Source of the DNA: a virus
Direction: 5' to 3' (one strand)
DNA: 47,052 nt
Virus record (IMG/VR): IMGVR_UViG_3300031553_000006
Span: 1 to 47,052 of that record
The notes beneath the pieces are model-generated. The model was given only the letters and a program-made list of their open reading frames with translations. It was not told the DNA's origin and did not search any database. The position numbers and the translations under genes were made by a program. This document shows positions 14,720 through 23,503 of this stretch, one piece after another (position 1 is the stretch's first letter; each line of letters begins with the position of its first letter).

Positions 14720-17700
14720 CTAATTTGCTTCCAGGTCCGCCGCGATCGCCAGCACGGTCATGGGCAGGGGTTGGTCCTGCACGATTATCAGATCCCCTTC
14801 TCGAGAGAATGTACCTTGGATCCGTGCGTCCACCGTGCCGGTCAACAACTCATCATCGGCGTGTTGAATAGCGTTCAAATTGTCTTCATTGCTGCCGATT
14901 TTCCCGCCCCGGGTTTTGTACAACATCAAAACCGTTTCCTGGATCTTGCTTTTCATGAACTGGCCGAGTCTTTGCGGTCTCAGCTTGCCAGTATAAGGCA
15001 GACCCACATGGATCTTGCTGGCATACTCGTCAATCGTGATGGAACCAACGTAGACTTCTTCATCACCAAGTTCCACACCATCGGCATACACGGCGACAGT
15101 TTCCCCCTCTAGATGATCAAGATCATCCAATGTTTTCACAACATATTCGCATAAACCACCCGAGATATAACTTTCAAATAGTGTGCCATCTACCGGAGTA
15201 ATCCCATCTAGTTCATAAAGTTCATAAGAATCCTCAAAGGGATTTTTCACTATATAACAATTCCCATTCAATTCCGTCATTCCCACTACACCGGTAATCC
15301 TGACAATATCACCATCTAAAAAGAAAGTAACTAACCCCGGCTCCCCAGAATGTACGACAACCGGTTCCGCCTGAGTAGCGGCAGTCATTGGGTCTTGTTT
15401 GGCACTATAATCTATGGTTAATCCCGAATCCACCAAGAAACAGTCCTCTTCGTCGTCTCCCCAATCGATCGGTTTGAGGTATTCGATGTATTTCTTGGGA
15501 TTCCCACCCGGATTAACCTGAGTCAATTTCACATTGTCGACATAGAAGTATTCATTTTGGGAAGCCGACGATAAAGAATAAATATATAGACGAACCCCTG
15601 TGGCAGTTGCTGGAATCACTATCTCCCCCGTGTTTAATTGTTCCCAGACATCCGTGCTAACCGCCGTCACCTTTTCACCTGCCCACGCACCAGAATTATA
15701 ATATTGAAGATAAATACGAACCTCATTTACTAATGGACCCCCGGAAGAGGGAACATATATCCATGCCGTCAGTTGATATTTTTTACCAGCAACCAATTCA
15801 TGCATGTCATCAGTATTTTCATTATCGCAAAGACGAGCATATCCCATCGTTCCCGCCGCTATTGTCTTTGTAAGTTTGTACGAATACGTCCCCTTATATG
15901 CCTGTTCATTACTACGCTCAAAAGTGCAGTTGCTAGTAGAAGCACCATCTCCGGTTATATGGGGTGCATCAGTAGACTCACAATCGGCGTGGTCAAGCAA
16001 ATTGATGTCGTCTAGTGATCGTTTCACCGCCATGTACACGATATCCTCGTTTGCCCCCGGAATCACCGCAACGCTCTCAACGGTCCCATCGGTCGGGTGT
16101 CTGTGCCAAGCCTGAATACCGTAGTTTCTGTCAAGCGTAAGAGCTGCCAGTTCCCCGTTCTCCCGTACCATCCACAATAAAGAGGCAGGAGACCGTTGCC
16201 ACGCCATCTCTACAAAGTTTTTCCGCCCGATATGATCAGCCCAACGTGACAAATCAGGAGAAATGTATCCGCCACGTTCTTGACTGTACAAGAATTCACG
16301 TAGTCGTTGGCTACCATCCTGTACAAAAAGAATAGACTCATTCGCCATGATAGCGGCGATATTCGCACTTCCATGAGCAGACACACGATCCACATACACA
16401 TTAGCGGACGTAAGCGGGGCATCACCCCCGGTCATCAACCATTCGCCCATACCTGAGCCGAGAATGATATTGTGATTTTTGCTAAGCATCCACAATATAT
16501 CTTCCAGTTGGTTCGCAGCAAATGGGTATTCGTATCCGTAACTAGTATCTGCGGCATCCTGAGAGAAATCCTGCGGATATCCCACCCGGGAAGCCCATAC
16601 CGTACGGCCACGGGCCACGGTAAGTCTTTGTTCGTGAAAAATAAGAGCTGCGGGATACTGAGTACCCCAAGGAATTCCAGCCCACCCATCCATAGAAAAA
16701 GCACAACCATTTCCGTTCCCCGTAGGCGTGGTTTCGGGATCGGCCAATTTCGTGAAAGTATCCGCCACTCTTTTGTAAATCGTGACAAAGGGTGCTGTGG
16801 TATGAACAACCGCCAGGTAAACACTGTCTGCCGAAAACGAACAGCCGCTTCCGGTACCAGTTGGTAATGCTGCCGGATTAGCCAATTTTGTGAAGATATC
16901 CCCGGTACGTTTGTAGATCGTCACATAAGGCGAAGTCGTATGTACAAGGGATAGATACACGCCGTTGGGCGAAAAAGAACAACCGTATGCGTTACCTGCC
17001 GGCAACGCACCGGGATCCGCCAACTTGGTAAATCTATCTACGTTGCGTTTGTAAATCGCAATATAAGGGGCTGAACCCGACACTGCAATCGCCAGATATA
17101 CGTTGTCAGAAGAAAACGAAACACCATATCCGGGTCCGGCCGGTAATGCCGCCGGATCATCAAGCTTGGTAAATGTATCCCCACTCCGTTTATAAATGGT
17201 AATATAGGGTGCAGTGAGAGTTGAAACTGCGAGATAAACGCCATCAGAGGAAAAAGCACACCCAAGACCCGTGCCAGTTGGCAAAGTACCGGGATCGTCT
17301 AGTTTTATGAAACTATCCCCGGTACGTTTGTAGATTGTAATATATCGTGAAGTGTCGTGTGCTACAGCAAAATACACACCGTCAGAAGAAAAAGCACACC
17401 CATGTCCGGTACCGGTAGGCAAGCTTGCGGGGTTGGTTAACTTGGTAAAAGTATCTTCGTTGCGTTTATAAATAGTGACATAAGGCGCACCAGTATGTAC
17501 GACTGCATAATAAACACCATCGGCTGAAAATACACACCCGTTCCCAATTCCTCCGGGCAAAGTACCGGGATTAAGCTTTTTCTCAAATACATCACTATTG
17601 TAACTATAGATAGAAGTGTACGGAGATGTGTCGTGGGCAACCCCTAAAAAAAGAGAAAAATTAGCGGTGGTAACAGACCATGAATCTTGTGCAGTAAACC

Positions 17701-18139
17701 TAATCTTGAGAAGTTGAGTATCGGGATGGGCAAAATAAATTGCGTCTTCTGTTTGTATATATCGTAGTTTCGAAAGATCAAGTGTCCATCCTGTCTGTGA
17801 CCACGGCAGGGGAATCTTTAGCGCACTCCCCCCACTCTGTACTAGTTCGCCATTATGCCAAACCCGGATATACTGGTCCGCATCACTTTCCCACACAATT
17901 TCTAAAATATAAGCCTCGGTCTTCGAACGCACAAAAGGAACAAGACGAACCGGGACACTACTCGTAGCGGCACTTACACCACAATAGTAAGTACCTGGTC
18001 GGAAATCCGCCCCGCCAGAAGGGTGAAGCAAAAAGTTCTCAAGCGTCCGGCAGGTCTGGTCGTAGTCTGCAGAATCCATTCGGCCGGCTACGCGATCAGA
18101 GACTTCGCCGCCCCGGAAATTGGTAAGGATTTTGCGCAT
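14720..18139 (-). CDS. tail nozzle protein with beta-propeller and CBM-like insertions
   Basis: 1139 aa, longer than typical T7 gp12-like nozzles (about 800). The N-terminus (FRGGEVSDRVAGRMDSADYD, then CRTLENFLLHPSGGADFRPG) and the middle section (HEQRLTVARGRTVWASRVGY; GEWLMTGGD; VLFVQ-like ILFVQDGSQRLREFLY) match nozzle/tail tubular B proteins. Inserted at about 163-485 are seven 46-residue repeats of the type GCAFSSDGVYLAV...ITIYKRxGDxFTKL, expected to form a seven-bladed propeller. About 720-870 resembles a carbohydrate-binding beta-sandwich (AYKGTYSYKLT, KKYQLTAWIYVP, FYVDNVKL). About 920-1000 is an E1_FCCH-like module. Glycan binding is inferred. Confidence 0.8.
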   Translation of the reverse strand: MRKILTNFRGGEVSDRVAGRMDSADYDQTCRTLENFLLHPSGGADFRPGTYYCGVSAATSSVPVRLVPFVRSKTEAYILEIVWESDADQYIRVWHNGELVQSGGSALKIPLPWSQTGWTLDLSKLRYIQTEDAIYFAHPDTQLLKIRFTAQDSWSVTTANFSLFLGVAHDTSPYTSIYSYNSDVFEKKLNPGTLPGGIGNGCVFSADGVYYAVVHTGAPYVTIYKRNEDTFTKLTNPASLPTGTGHGCAFSSDGVYFAVAHDTSRYITIYKRTGDSFIKLDDPGTLPTGTGLGCAFSSDGVYLAVSTLTAPYITIYKRSGDTFTKLDDPAALPAGPGYGVSFSSDNVYLAIAVSGSAPYIAIYKRNVDRFTKLADPGALPAGNAYGCSFSPNGVYLSLVHTTSPYVTIYKRTGDIFTKLANPAALPTGTGSGCSFSADSVYLAVVHTTAPFVTIYKRVADTFTKLADPETTPTGNGNGCAFSMDGWAGIPWGTQYPAALIFHEQRLTVARGRTVWASRVGYPQDFSQDAADTSYGYEYPFAANQLEDILWMLSKNHNIILGSGMGEWLMTGGDAPLTSANVYVDRVSAHGSANIAAIMANESILFVQDGSQRLREFLYSQERGGYISPDLSRWADHIGRKNFVEMAWQRSPASLLWMVRENGELAALTLDRNYGIQAWHRHPTDGTVESVAVIPGANEDIVYMAVKRSLDDINLLDHADCESTDAPHITGDGASTSNCTFERSNEQAYKGTYSYKLTKTIAAGTMGYARLCDNENTDDMHELVAGKKYQLTAWIYVPSSGGPLVNEVRIYLQYYNSGAWAGEKVTAVSTDVWEQLNTGEIVIPATATGVRLYIYSLSSASQNEYFYVDNVKLTQVNPGGNPKKYIEYLKPIDWGDDEEDCFLVDSGLTIDYSAKQDPMTAATQAEPVVVHSGEPGLVTFFLDGDIVRITGVVGMTELNGNCYIVKNPFEDSYELYELDGITPVDGTLFESYISGGLCEYVVKTLDDLDHLEGETVAVYADGVELGDEEVYVGSITIDEYASKIHVGLPYTGKLRPQRLGQFMKSKIQETVLMLYKTRGGKIGSNEDNLNAIQHADDELLTGTVDARIQGTFSREGDLIIVQDQPLPMTVLAIAADLEAN
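16684..17653 (-). repeat. seven 138-bp tandem repeats (propeller blades)
   Basis: Seven in-frame units of about 138 bp encode repeated FSxDGVYLAVxHTxxPYVTIYK and RxxDxFTKLxxPxxLPxGxG stretches. Units differ by scattered substitutions, so the expansion is old enough to have diverged, but their lengths are almost constant. Confidence 0.85.
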
Positions 18140-18952
18140 CTACGCCTCCGTCACCAGAGCCGAATGTTTGTCCGGATTCTGCCGCCACATTGCATCTTCG
18201 CTCCGAGACAGAACAAGAAGTGCTGCAAACTCTTGATTCAACTCCTGTCGTTTGGGTCCATAATCTTTCACGAGCGCCGGGGAGATGGTATAAGCCAATC
18301 GTGTAGCCAAAGCGTCAATCAGTAATGGACCAAAATAGATAGGATCCGAAAGGTAGTAAATATAAAGTATGCCAATCTCCACATCTTCAGCGTTGGTAAA
18401 AAGCAAACACCCTTCTTCACGCCAGGGATAAGGATCTATGCTTGTTGCTAAGATTTTTATACAATCCGCAGGCAACTTATAAACGTATTGGTAAGCCCAA
18501 GCTGGGATACCATGGGCCACACCATCACTTGTGTAGGCCGTGAATCCGGTACCGTCGACCTTGGTAACTCCATCTTCTTCATACAACTCGAAGGTATTAG
18601 CCTCTTGATTTTTTACCATGTAGGTATTGTCGTTCAGTTCGATCATGCCAACGACCTCCGTGATTTTCACCAGTTCATCATTCACAAAAGGATGAGCGGT
18701 AGCGGTAATCACAACAGGTTCCGCCGCCGTAGCCCCGCTAATGATCGCCATATGACGTGCAAGCATGGTCCGTTTCCGAGCACTTTTCCATTCACTCAAC
18801 TCTAAAACTTCGTTGAGTACCGATCCCCACATTGTATTACAAACGGTATTTTCCAAACTTACATCTGTCTCCGCATCTGTAATAAACTGCGAGATTCCCA
18901 ATTTCACTAAAGCGAGATTATAAATCCCCTCAATCGTAGCCGTCGTATTCAT
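18140..18952 (-). CDS. tail tubular protein A / head-tail adaptor (gp11-like)
   Basis: 270 aa. It directly precedes the nozzle gene, as T7 gp11 precedes gp12. The N-terminal section (IYNLALVKLGISQFITDAET, then LSEWKSARKRTMLA) and C-terminal section (GPLLIDALATRLAYTISPAL, RSEDAMWRQNP) are typical of tail tubular A proteins. Residues about 74-141 are an inserted module (AEPVVITATAHPF, ITEVVGMIELND, FELYEEDG) of the E1_FCCH-like type, also present in the nozzle protein. It starts a unit just after the terminator at 18962-18993. Confidence 0.8.
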   Translation of the reverse strand: MNTTATIEGIYNLALVKLGISQFITDAETDVSLENTVCNTMWGSVLNEVLELSEWKSARKRTMLARHMAIISGATAAEPVVITATAHPFVNDELVKITEVVGMIELNDNTYMVKNQEANTFELYEEDGVTKVDGTGFTAYTSDGVAHGIPAWAYQYVYKLPADCIKILATSIDPYPWREEGCLLFTNAEDVEIGILYIYYLSDPIYFGPLLIDALATRLAYTISPALVKDYGPKRQELNQEFAALLVLSRSEDAMWRQNPDKHSALVTEA

Positions 18953-18961
18953 AGTTCCTCC

Positions 18962-18993
18962 AAATAAAAGGGCCAGCCCCTAGAGGCTGACCC
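18962..18993 (-). terminator. terminator after capsid cement gene
   Basis: Minus strand GGGTCAGCC and GGCTGGCCC arms around a short loop, then TTTTATTT. It separates the capsid unit from the tail unit. Confidence 0.85.
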
Positions 18994-19012
18994 TTATTTC
19001 TTTACCGGTTGT

Positions 19013-19402
19013 CTACGGATTCAGAACAATCCGCGCCATGATCTTTCCGCCGCTCGACAACTCCGTCCCCGTCCAGTTTAGAGAGACAAAATCAAGCAAT
19101 CCCACTGAGGGCAAAGGAATCTTGGCTTTAAGACCAGCCACGGACAGTATTTTCGCGTCCGTATTCAGAAGAGTCTGAACCACGGTTGAGCCCGGAGTAG
19201 TAATTCCCGTCAGGAGCTCAATCGTTGTGTCCACAGCTCCACTGGTAAACCCACCGTCCGACCAAATCTCCACGAACTTCTGGTGACCCTTGCCGAGTTC
19301 CGTTATATCATGCCCGTGCAAGCTCTTGGAAAGAACCTGGGCTGAGCCGATTGTAATTGCATCACCGGTTTCAGCGGTAAAATACAGATATGCATCGTCC
19401 AT
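19013..19402 (-). CDS. Bbp16-like capsid cement protein
   Basis: 129 aa. The pattern AITIGSAQVLSKSLHGHDIT, GKGHQKFVEIW, LLNTDAKILSVAGLKAKIPL and KIMARIVLNP matches the Bbp16-type capsid decoration family of podophages (S-N-iDlG ... G+G ... sG ... lP). It is the gene immediately downstream of the major capsid protein, where this family usually sits. It probably stabilises capsid facets. Family assignment is by pattern memory. Confidence 0.7.
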   Translation of the reverse strand: MDDAYLYFTAETGDAITIGSAQVLSKSLHGHDITELGKGHQKFVEIWSDGGFTSGAVDTTIELLTGITTPGSTVVQTLLNTDAKILSVAGLKAKIPLPSVGLLDFVSLNWTGTELSSGGKIMARIVLNP

Positions 19403-19412
19403 TTGGGCCTCC

Positions 19413-20417
19413 TTATACCACTACCGCTTCGGTGTCTTTGATTGAGGACCACTTCTTAACGGGTACGTTGCCCTTGAACATCATGACATCCGCCTTGTTG
19501 TCCAAAGTTACCCATTTCAGAACGTGTTCACCCAAGTTCTTGACTTCCTGCTCTAACTGCATGTAACCGGTTTTGCCGACGTACAGAATCGCGCCCTCGG
19601 CTCCACCAGGTGCTTCGTCCATGTTGTGATACAGTTCGATCAGTTTGTCGATATCGATCTTGTTGGCCGTAGTCGTCCCGATGTTGCACAGCCGTTGCAA
19701 GTACCGTTCGTCCATGACCATGATCCCGAATCTGAAATAGAACTCGGTCACATAGGCCCAGAACTGTTTAGCATTCGCTCCGGTCGTTAGCTGCTTGCCC
19801 ATATCCTTTTCCTCGACCATTTGCAATTGATGCATGGGAGGATACAGGAAGGCTGTCTTGTCCGGCCCCCAATTGATCAGATACGCCGAGGTTACACTAG
19901 CGCCCGTGGCATCACCACAGTTGGCAATATTGCCTGTTGCGATAGTGGGCCGCCTCGTGGCGAATCCATCGATGTCCCTGGGAGTTGCCACCGCCCGTGC
20001 TCCATACAGAAACTTGTCGCCCAACCACACACCACCACCCCGAAGGTGCTGGTCGTCTTTTCGGGCCCTGAACTCCACGCCCCCGCCTGGCTTCGCAGCA
20101 TCGGCGAGCGCCACAAGCTCTTCGTCAACGATAGCCCGGTCCTGATAAAGAGAAATCGGCTCAGTTTCCTGATCCGTTCTCCCCGCAGTCGCGGAAATAC
20201 CATTGTTAATGGCCCTCATTTCTCCATTGGGCAAATAAGCGTCACGCCCAAACAAGTGACCACCGGTCTGGTTCCCCGGCTCCCAATGTGCGTCCTGGAA
20301 GGGAGGAACCGCTTTTGTCAGGATCTTGGCTACATCCACAAATCGACCTCCGCCGGGCTGTGTTTCTTGCGCCAGATCCAGCAGGGTTACTATCCCTGTA
20401 AGGTCTACATCTGCCAT
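19413..20417 (-). CDS. major capsid protein
   Basis: 334 aa from the ATG at 20417 (AAGGAG 7 nt upstream; a GTG at 20420 also reads in frame). The length, the acidic-helix middle (DQETEPISLYQDRAIVDEEL), the central beta region and the end (MMFKGNVPVKKWSSIKDTEA) are those of HK97-fold phage major capsid proteins of the type paired with Bbp16-like cement proteins. It follows the scaffold gene on the same strand. It has its own terminator upstream, so it is probably transcribed at high level from a nearby start. Confidence 0.8.
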   Translation of the reverse strand: MADVDLTGIVTLLDLAQETQPGGGRFVDVAKILTKAVPPFQDAHWEPGNQTGGHLFGRDAYLPNGEMRAINNGISATAGRTDQETEPISLYQDRAIVDEELVALADAAKPGGGVEFRARKDDQHLRGGGVWLGDKFLYGARAVATPRDIDGFATRRPTIATGNIANCGDATGASVTSAYLINWGPDKTAFLYPPMHQLQMVEEKDMGKQLTTGANAKQFWAYVTEFYFRFGIMVMDERYLQRLCNIGTTTANKIDIDKLIELYHNMDEAPGGAEGAILYVGKTGYMQLEQEVKNLGEHVLKWVTLDNKADVMMFKGNVPVKKWSSIKDTEAVVV

Positions 20418-20495
20418 CACTTAGCTCCTTATTGAGTTTTGGAGCTTCCTTCCACAGCAACTCATTCCCTTTTAACTCGCAACCATTTTCCCAAT

Positions 20496-20520
20496 AAAAA
20501 AACCAGCCGATTGGCTGGCC
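20496..20520 (-). terminator. terminator upstream of capsid gene
   Basis: Minus strand CCAGCC-AATC-GGCTGG followed by seven T. It ends the scaffold/glycosyltransferase unit before the capsid gene. The 75 bp between it and the capsid start has no obvious consensus promoter. Confidence 0.85.
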
Positions 20521-20575
20521 TTCCAGGTTAAACTTTCCGAATCTCAGGTAAGCTATGTCTTTGTATCAGGTCTAC

Positions 20576-21244
20576 TCAAGCAGGTTCCGGAACAACGTCC
20601 CGATCCACCTGCATAATTACTTCTTTTTGATGTCCTAAATTCACAGCCGGATGAGCATAAATATGCCACCCCAGCTTCTTCGCCCGCAGACACCAACCAA
20701 AATCTTCACCTGGACAGATTATTCTGTCTTCCACCATGAAAGATTCCGGCCAGAACCACGGATAGGACATACTCTCAAACACCCCATGCTTCACCAATAG
20801 AAAAGCGAATCCACAGAAATCTATCTCGAAGATAGGATCTTCCGGTTTCACAGAGGCTATGTTGAGATGTTTGACGGGGGAAAAGTTATTGAACTGGCCC
20901 AAAGCTCCCCTACCGCTCATATCCACAGGGACCATTCCAGAAATAATATCCTTGTCAGCTTCCAACAATTTATAGAAGTCATCAGGCTTAAACACGGTAT
21001 CACTGTCAATCCACATCATGTAATCATAAGGCATACCATTAAACGGCACAGCGTCTTTTTTGAGACCATCAACACCGTGAGCCACAATCTGATTGCGCAA
21101 ATGCACAATACTTGCCATGCCTCCCAGGACTATCGTCATCTGAATATCACCACGTTTAGCCACTGCAGAACGTAGATTATTCCAGCTTTCGAAATACCCC
21201 TCGGTATAAGACCGACCAGGAAGACAGAAGACTACGTGTTTCAT
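20576..21244 (-). CDS. GT-A-fold glycosyltransferase-like protein
   Basis: 222 aa from the ATG at 21244. HVVFCLPGRSYTEGYFESWN at the N-terminus, IVHLRNQIVAHGV, then YDYMMWIDSDTVFKPDDFYK. The WIDSDTVF stretch holds the DxD metal/nucleotide-sugar motif. Further on are CGFAFLLVKHGVFE and PGEDFGWCLRAKKLGWHIYA, the acceptor-side ED motif of family 2-like enzymes. It lies in the middle of the head gene block, directly behind a methyltransferase. Substrate unknown: it may decorate a virion protein or host glycan, or modified DNA. Confidence 0.75.
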   Translation of the reverse strand: MKHVVFCLPGRSYTEGYFESWNNLRSAVAKRGDIQMTIVLGGMASIVHLRNQIVAHGVDGLKKDAVPFNGMPYDYMMWIDSDTVFKPDDFYKLLEADKDIISGMVPVDMSGRGALGQFNNFSPVKHLNIASVKPEDPIFEIDFCGFAFLLVKHGVFESMSYPWFWPESFMVEDRIICPGEDFGWCLRAKKLGWHIYAHPAVNLGHQKEVIMQVDRDVVPEPA

Positions 21245-21246
21245 CC

Positions 21247-21834
21247 CTAACTCTCCACTTTCAATAAGCGAATGGGGCAACGATCAATATCCTTGCCATC
21301 GGTCGGAACTCTTATGGGTTTGACCGCCCGAAGAATACAGCGCATTTCCCTCACAATATTACGTTGTCCCATAATTTCGGCAAAGATCATCTCAGAATCA
21401 TTATGCTTGCTTACCACGGATAATCCGATTTCTATCGGCTTCCAATCTCCCCGATAGCCATAGTCCGCCCGCCAGTAAGTGGGCTGTCCGAAATAGATCC
21501 AGGAATTTAGGAAAAAAGCCCGCACGTGCGTTGGGTCTTCCCACGCATCATCTGATCCACCATAAGGAACAGCGCATTGGAACTTAGCGTCAATTTTGGC
21601 AATTCTGTGAAGCTCCTGTATTAGCGGCAACAAGTTCCGTACATGTTCCAGTATATGTATGGCATCAATCACAGAAAATGTGTTATCCTCAAAGGGCAAA
21701 ACAAGACTTGGTTGATCTAAATCACAAGCTACAAATTCAGTTCCGTGCGTGGGCAAAAGACTTTCTACGGAAGGATGGTCTATATTGATCCATCCTTCCC
21801 GCATATTTCGACCACAACCTAGATTGAGCTTCAT
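21247..21834 (-). CDS. class I SAM-dependent methyltransferase
   Basis: 195 aa. MKLNLGCGRNMREGWINIDH is the SAM-binding motif I and acidic ribose-binding end. ACDLDQPSLVLPFEDNTFSV and IHILEHVRNLLPLIQELHRI form the usual motif II/III region of Methyltransf_11-type enzymes. These typically modify small molecules or sugars rather than DNA. It overlaps its upstream neighbour by ATGA and is followed 2 bp later by the glycosyltransferase, so the two probably act on one glycan. The specific acceptor cannot be read from the sequence. Confidence 0.8.
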   Translation of the reverse strand: MKLNLGCGRNMREGWINIDHPSVESLLPTHGTEFVACDLDQPSLVLPFEDNTFSVIDAIHILEHVRNLLPLIQELHRIAKIDAKFQCAVPYGGSDDAWEDPTHVRAFFLNSWIYFGQPTYWRADYGYRGDWKPIEIGLSVVSKHNDSEMIFAEIMGQRNIVREMRCILRAVKPIRVPTDGKDIDRCPIRLLKVES

Positions 21835-22019
21835 CCGCTTCCCTCACCATCAGATGGGAGCGGAGAAAGTCTTCCACCCTTGGCATCATCCAATTCCCGC
21901 CGAAGGATGCGGATCTCGGCGATCAGATCCCGAATGATCTTAGTGGCGTTTCCCCAGCCGTATCCTTCGTACTCTGGAAGTTTGACCTTTTCAAGAAACT
22001 CAAGTTCTTCTTCGGTCAT
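21831..22019 (-). CDS. hypothetical protein, 62 aa
   Basis: MTEEELEFLEKVKLPEYEGY starts a short acidic-then-helical protein with a coil (KIIRDLIAEIRILRRELDDA). It is joined by ATGA overlaps to the scaffold gene upstream and the methyltransferase downstream, which supports its being translated. No family recognised. Confidence 0.6.
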   Translation of the reverse strand: MTEEELEFLEKVKLPEYEGYGWGNATKIIRDLIAEIRILRRELDDAKGGRLSPLPSDGEGSG

Positions 22020-22921
22020 TCGGGTGTCTCCATGCTCTTATACCGGCCCTTCAGATTTTCGGGAATCACGGCAGTTGGAGTTTCTCTGCGTTCTCCAAAC
22101 ATCTCGGGACTGTTGTTGTACCGTTTCTTGAGATCCGCCTGTTTTTGTTCTTCAGGACTCAGTTCTGCAGGCTTCCCCGTACCGGGTACAAGTGTGTCTT
22201 CTCCCATGGCCTTGCCGATGTTATAGAACGTTTTGGTGACAGCGGGATGATTGGATACCCCGAGCTCGTCAAACAGAGCAACAAGAGCCTCTTTGCCGAA
22301 AGTCTCGAGAGCACGCCGACTGACTTCTACGTTCGGCTCGAAGTCACCCTTCCAGTCCTTCTTGAGCGCTTCTATGCCGTCGGTCTTGGCTTTCTCAAAG
22401 GCTTCCCTAGCGGCTTTCTCCTGCTCAAACACCTGCTTGACAAACAGAGCGTTAAACTCTTGAGCAGCTTCCTTGCTCAAACCATTCTTGTGCGCTATCT
22501 CTCGAAGGGCCTTGTCCACTTCACCGAAATACGCCGTGATAGCTTCCCGGTACGGCTTGTAGTCATCACTCTGCAGCTCTTTGGGAAACTCCACCTCGAC
22601 AAACTCATACGCTTCCGCAGATTCCGGAGGCTTGAAAGTCGCCTTTTCCTCTGCAGCATACATCCGGTCAAGCACTTCACCGATGTTCTTGTGCTTCAAC
22701 AGATCGTCAAGCTTCGTCTCGTCTTTTCGGTACTTATCCGGAGCTTGTCCTACCCAAGTACCAAACCATCTAGGTTTCGCATCGGGTGGTTTCGGGGGAA
22801 CAACCGGTTCCACCGGCGGTTCAACTACGGGCGGATCCACTACCGGTTCAACCGGCGGATCTTCTGCAAACCACTGTAAATCCACATGATCAAATGGATT
22901 CCCCTGGTTCTTACGTTCCAT
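22016..22921 (-). CDS. capsid scaffolding protein
   Basis: 301 aa, acidic. A proline/valine-rich N-terminal segment (PPVEPVVDPPVVEPPVEPVV) precedes a helical, Glu/Lys-rich body (NGLSKEAAQEFNALFVKQVF) and a basic C-terminal tail (LKKRYNNSPEMFGERR, LKGRYKS). This is the general build of podophage scaffold/assembly proteins, and it sits between portal and capsid genes where they normally lie. The basic tail would contact the capsid subunits. The proline-rich segment is a low-complexity variation. Confidence 0.75.
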   Translation of the reverse strand: MERKNQGNPFDHVDLQWFAEDPPVEPVVDPPVVEPPVEPVVPPKPPDAKPRWFGTWVGQAPDKYRKDETKLDDLLKHKNIGEVLDRMYAAEEKATFKPPESAEAYEFVEVEFPKELQSDDYKPYREAITAYFGEVDKALREIAHKNGLSKEAAQEFNALFVKQVFEQEKAAREAFEKAKTDGIEALKKDWKGDFEPNVEVSRRALETFGKEALVALFDELGVSNHPAVTKTFYNIGKAMGEDTLVPGTGKPAELSPEEQKQADLKKRYNNSPEMFGERRETPTAVIPENLKGRYKSMETPE

Positions 22922-22995
22922 TCTGGTCTCCTTAATTTTGATTGTTACCGTAGTTACTCAAAGGTTACGGTAATTTCCATAATCGTCAACGACGA

Positions 22996-23214
22996 CTATT
23001 TAGTGATTCTGTGGCGGCGAAGAATCCAGTCCTCGAAAATCTTCACCAACCGTTTGTCTTCTGACGGGTTCGTGCTTTTACTGAGCGCAATCTTCGCCTG
23101 CCACGCAGCCAGAAAATCACGGTCCGACTTTGGGATCGAGGTTTCTAATTCAAGTTTATCTATGAATTTGGCCGCCTCGACCATTACCACACAAACCGCA
23201 TTGTCATACGTCAT
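22996..23214 (-). CDS. hypothetical protein, 72 aa
   Basis: Start at ATG 23214 with AAGGAG 6 nt before it; it overlaps the previous gene by 11 bp. Sequence MTYDNAVCVVMVEAAKFIDK then a helical, charged body ending EDWILRRHRITK. No family recognised. Position between the Bbp19-like gene and the scaffold suggests a small head-region protein. The 74 bp after it shows no feature. Confidence 0.55.
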   Translation of the reverse strand: MTYDNAVCVVMVEAAKFIDKLELETSIPKSDRDFLAAWQAKIALSKSTNPSEDKRLVKIFEDWILRRHRITK

Positions 23215-23503
23215 TGTTTTCTCCTTCTTTTGGATTTTCCCCAACTATCACGGGAACGTCCTGTCCCATGAAATGTTGAATCATATTGACCAGATTATCT
23301 TCACGGATAATCCCTAATCGCTTCAAAAACCAACTAGCAAGGTTATGTAACACCAAATGGTACATATCGGTCGGAATTTCATCGAAGAATCCACACTTCA
23401 ACAAAATGTCACATGCTACTATCTGGCCGGAATATTGAGAGAACACGGCTTTGTACGCCCGGGCAATATCGGCCTCGGTAAGCTTCTTCCCAGCAAACAT
23501 CAT
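23204..23503 (-). CDS. Bbp19-like small virion-region protein
   Basis: 99 aa. DIARAYKAVFSQYSGQIVAC, then LLKCGFFDE and LHNLASWFLKRLGII resemble the Bbp19-type family (y+-vF-t--G--VL-DLl--cg ... fn-g-+---l+Il-l). Genes of this family commonly follow the portal gene in podophages with Bbp16/Bbp17-type heads, as here. ATGA overlap with the portal stop. Role unknown. Confidence 0.6.
   Translation of the reverse strand: MMFAGKKLTEADIARAYKAVFSQYSGQIVACDILLKCGFFDEIPTDMYHLVLHNLASWFLKRLGIIREDNLVNMIQHFMGQDVPVIVGENPKEGENNDV

Noticed and set aside
22145-22879. A 244-codon plus-strand frame opposite the scaffold gene.
   Set aside because: Reverse complement of a strongly acidic coding sequence; no start signal; a shadow frame.
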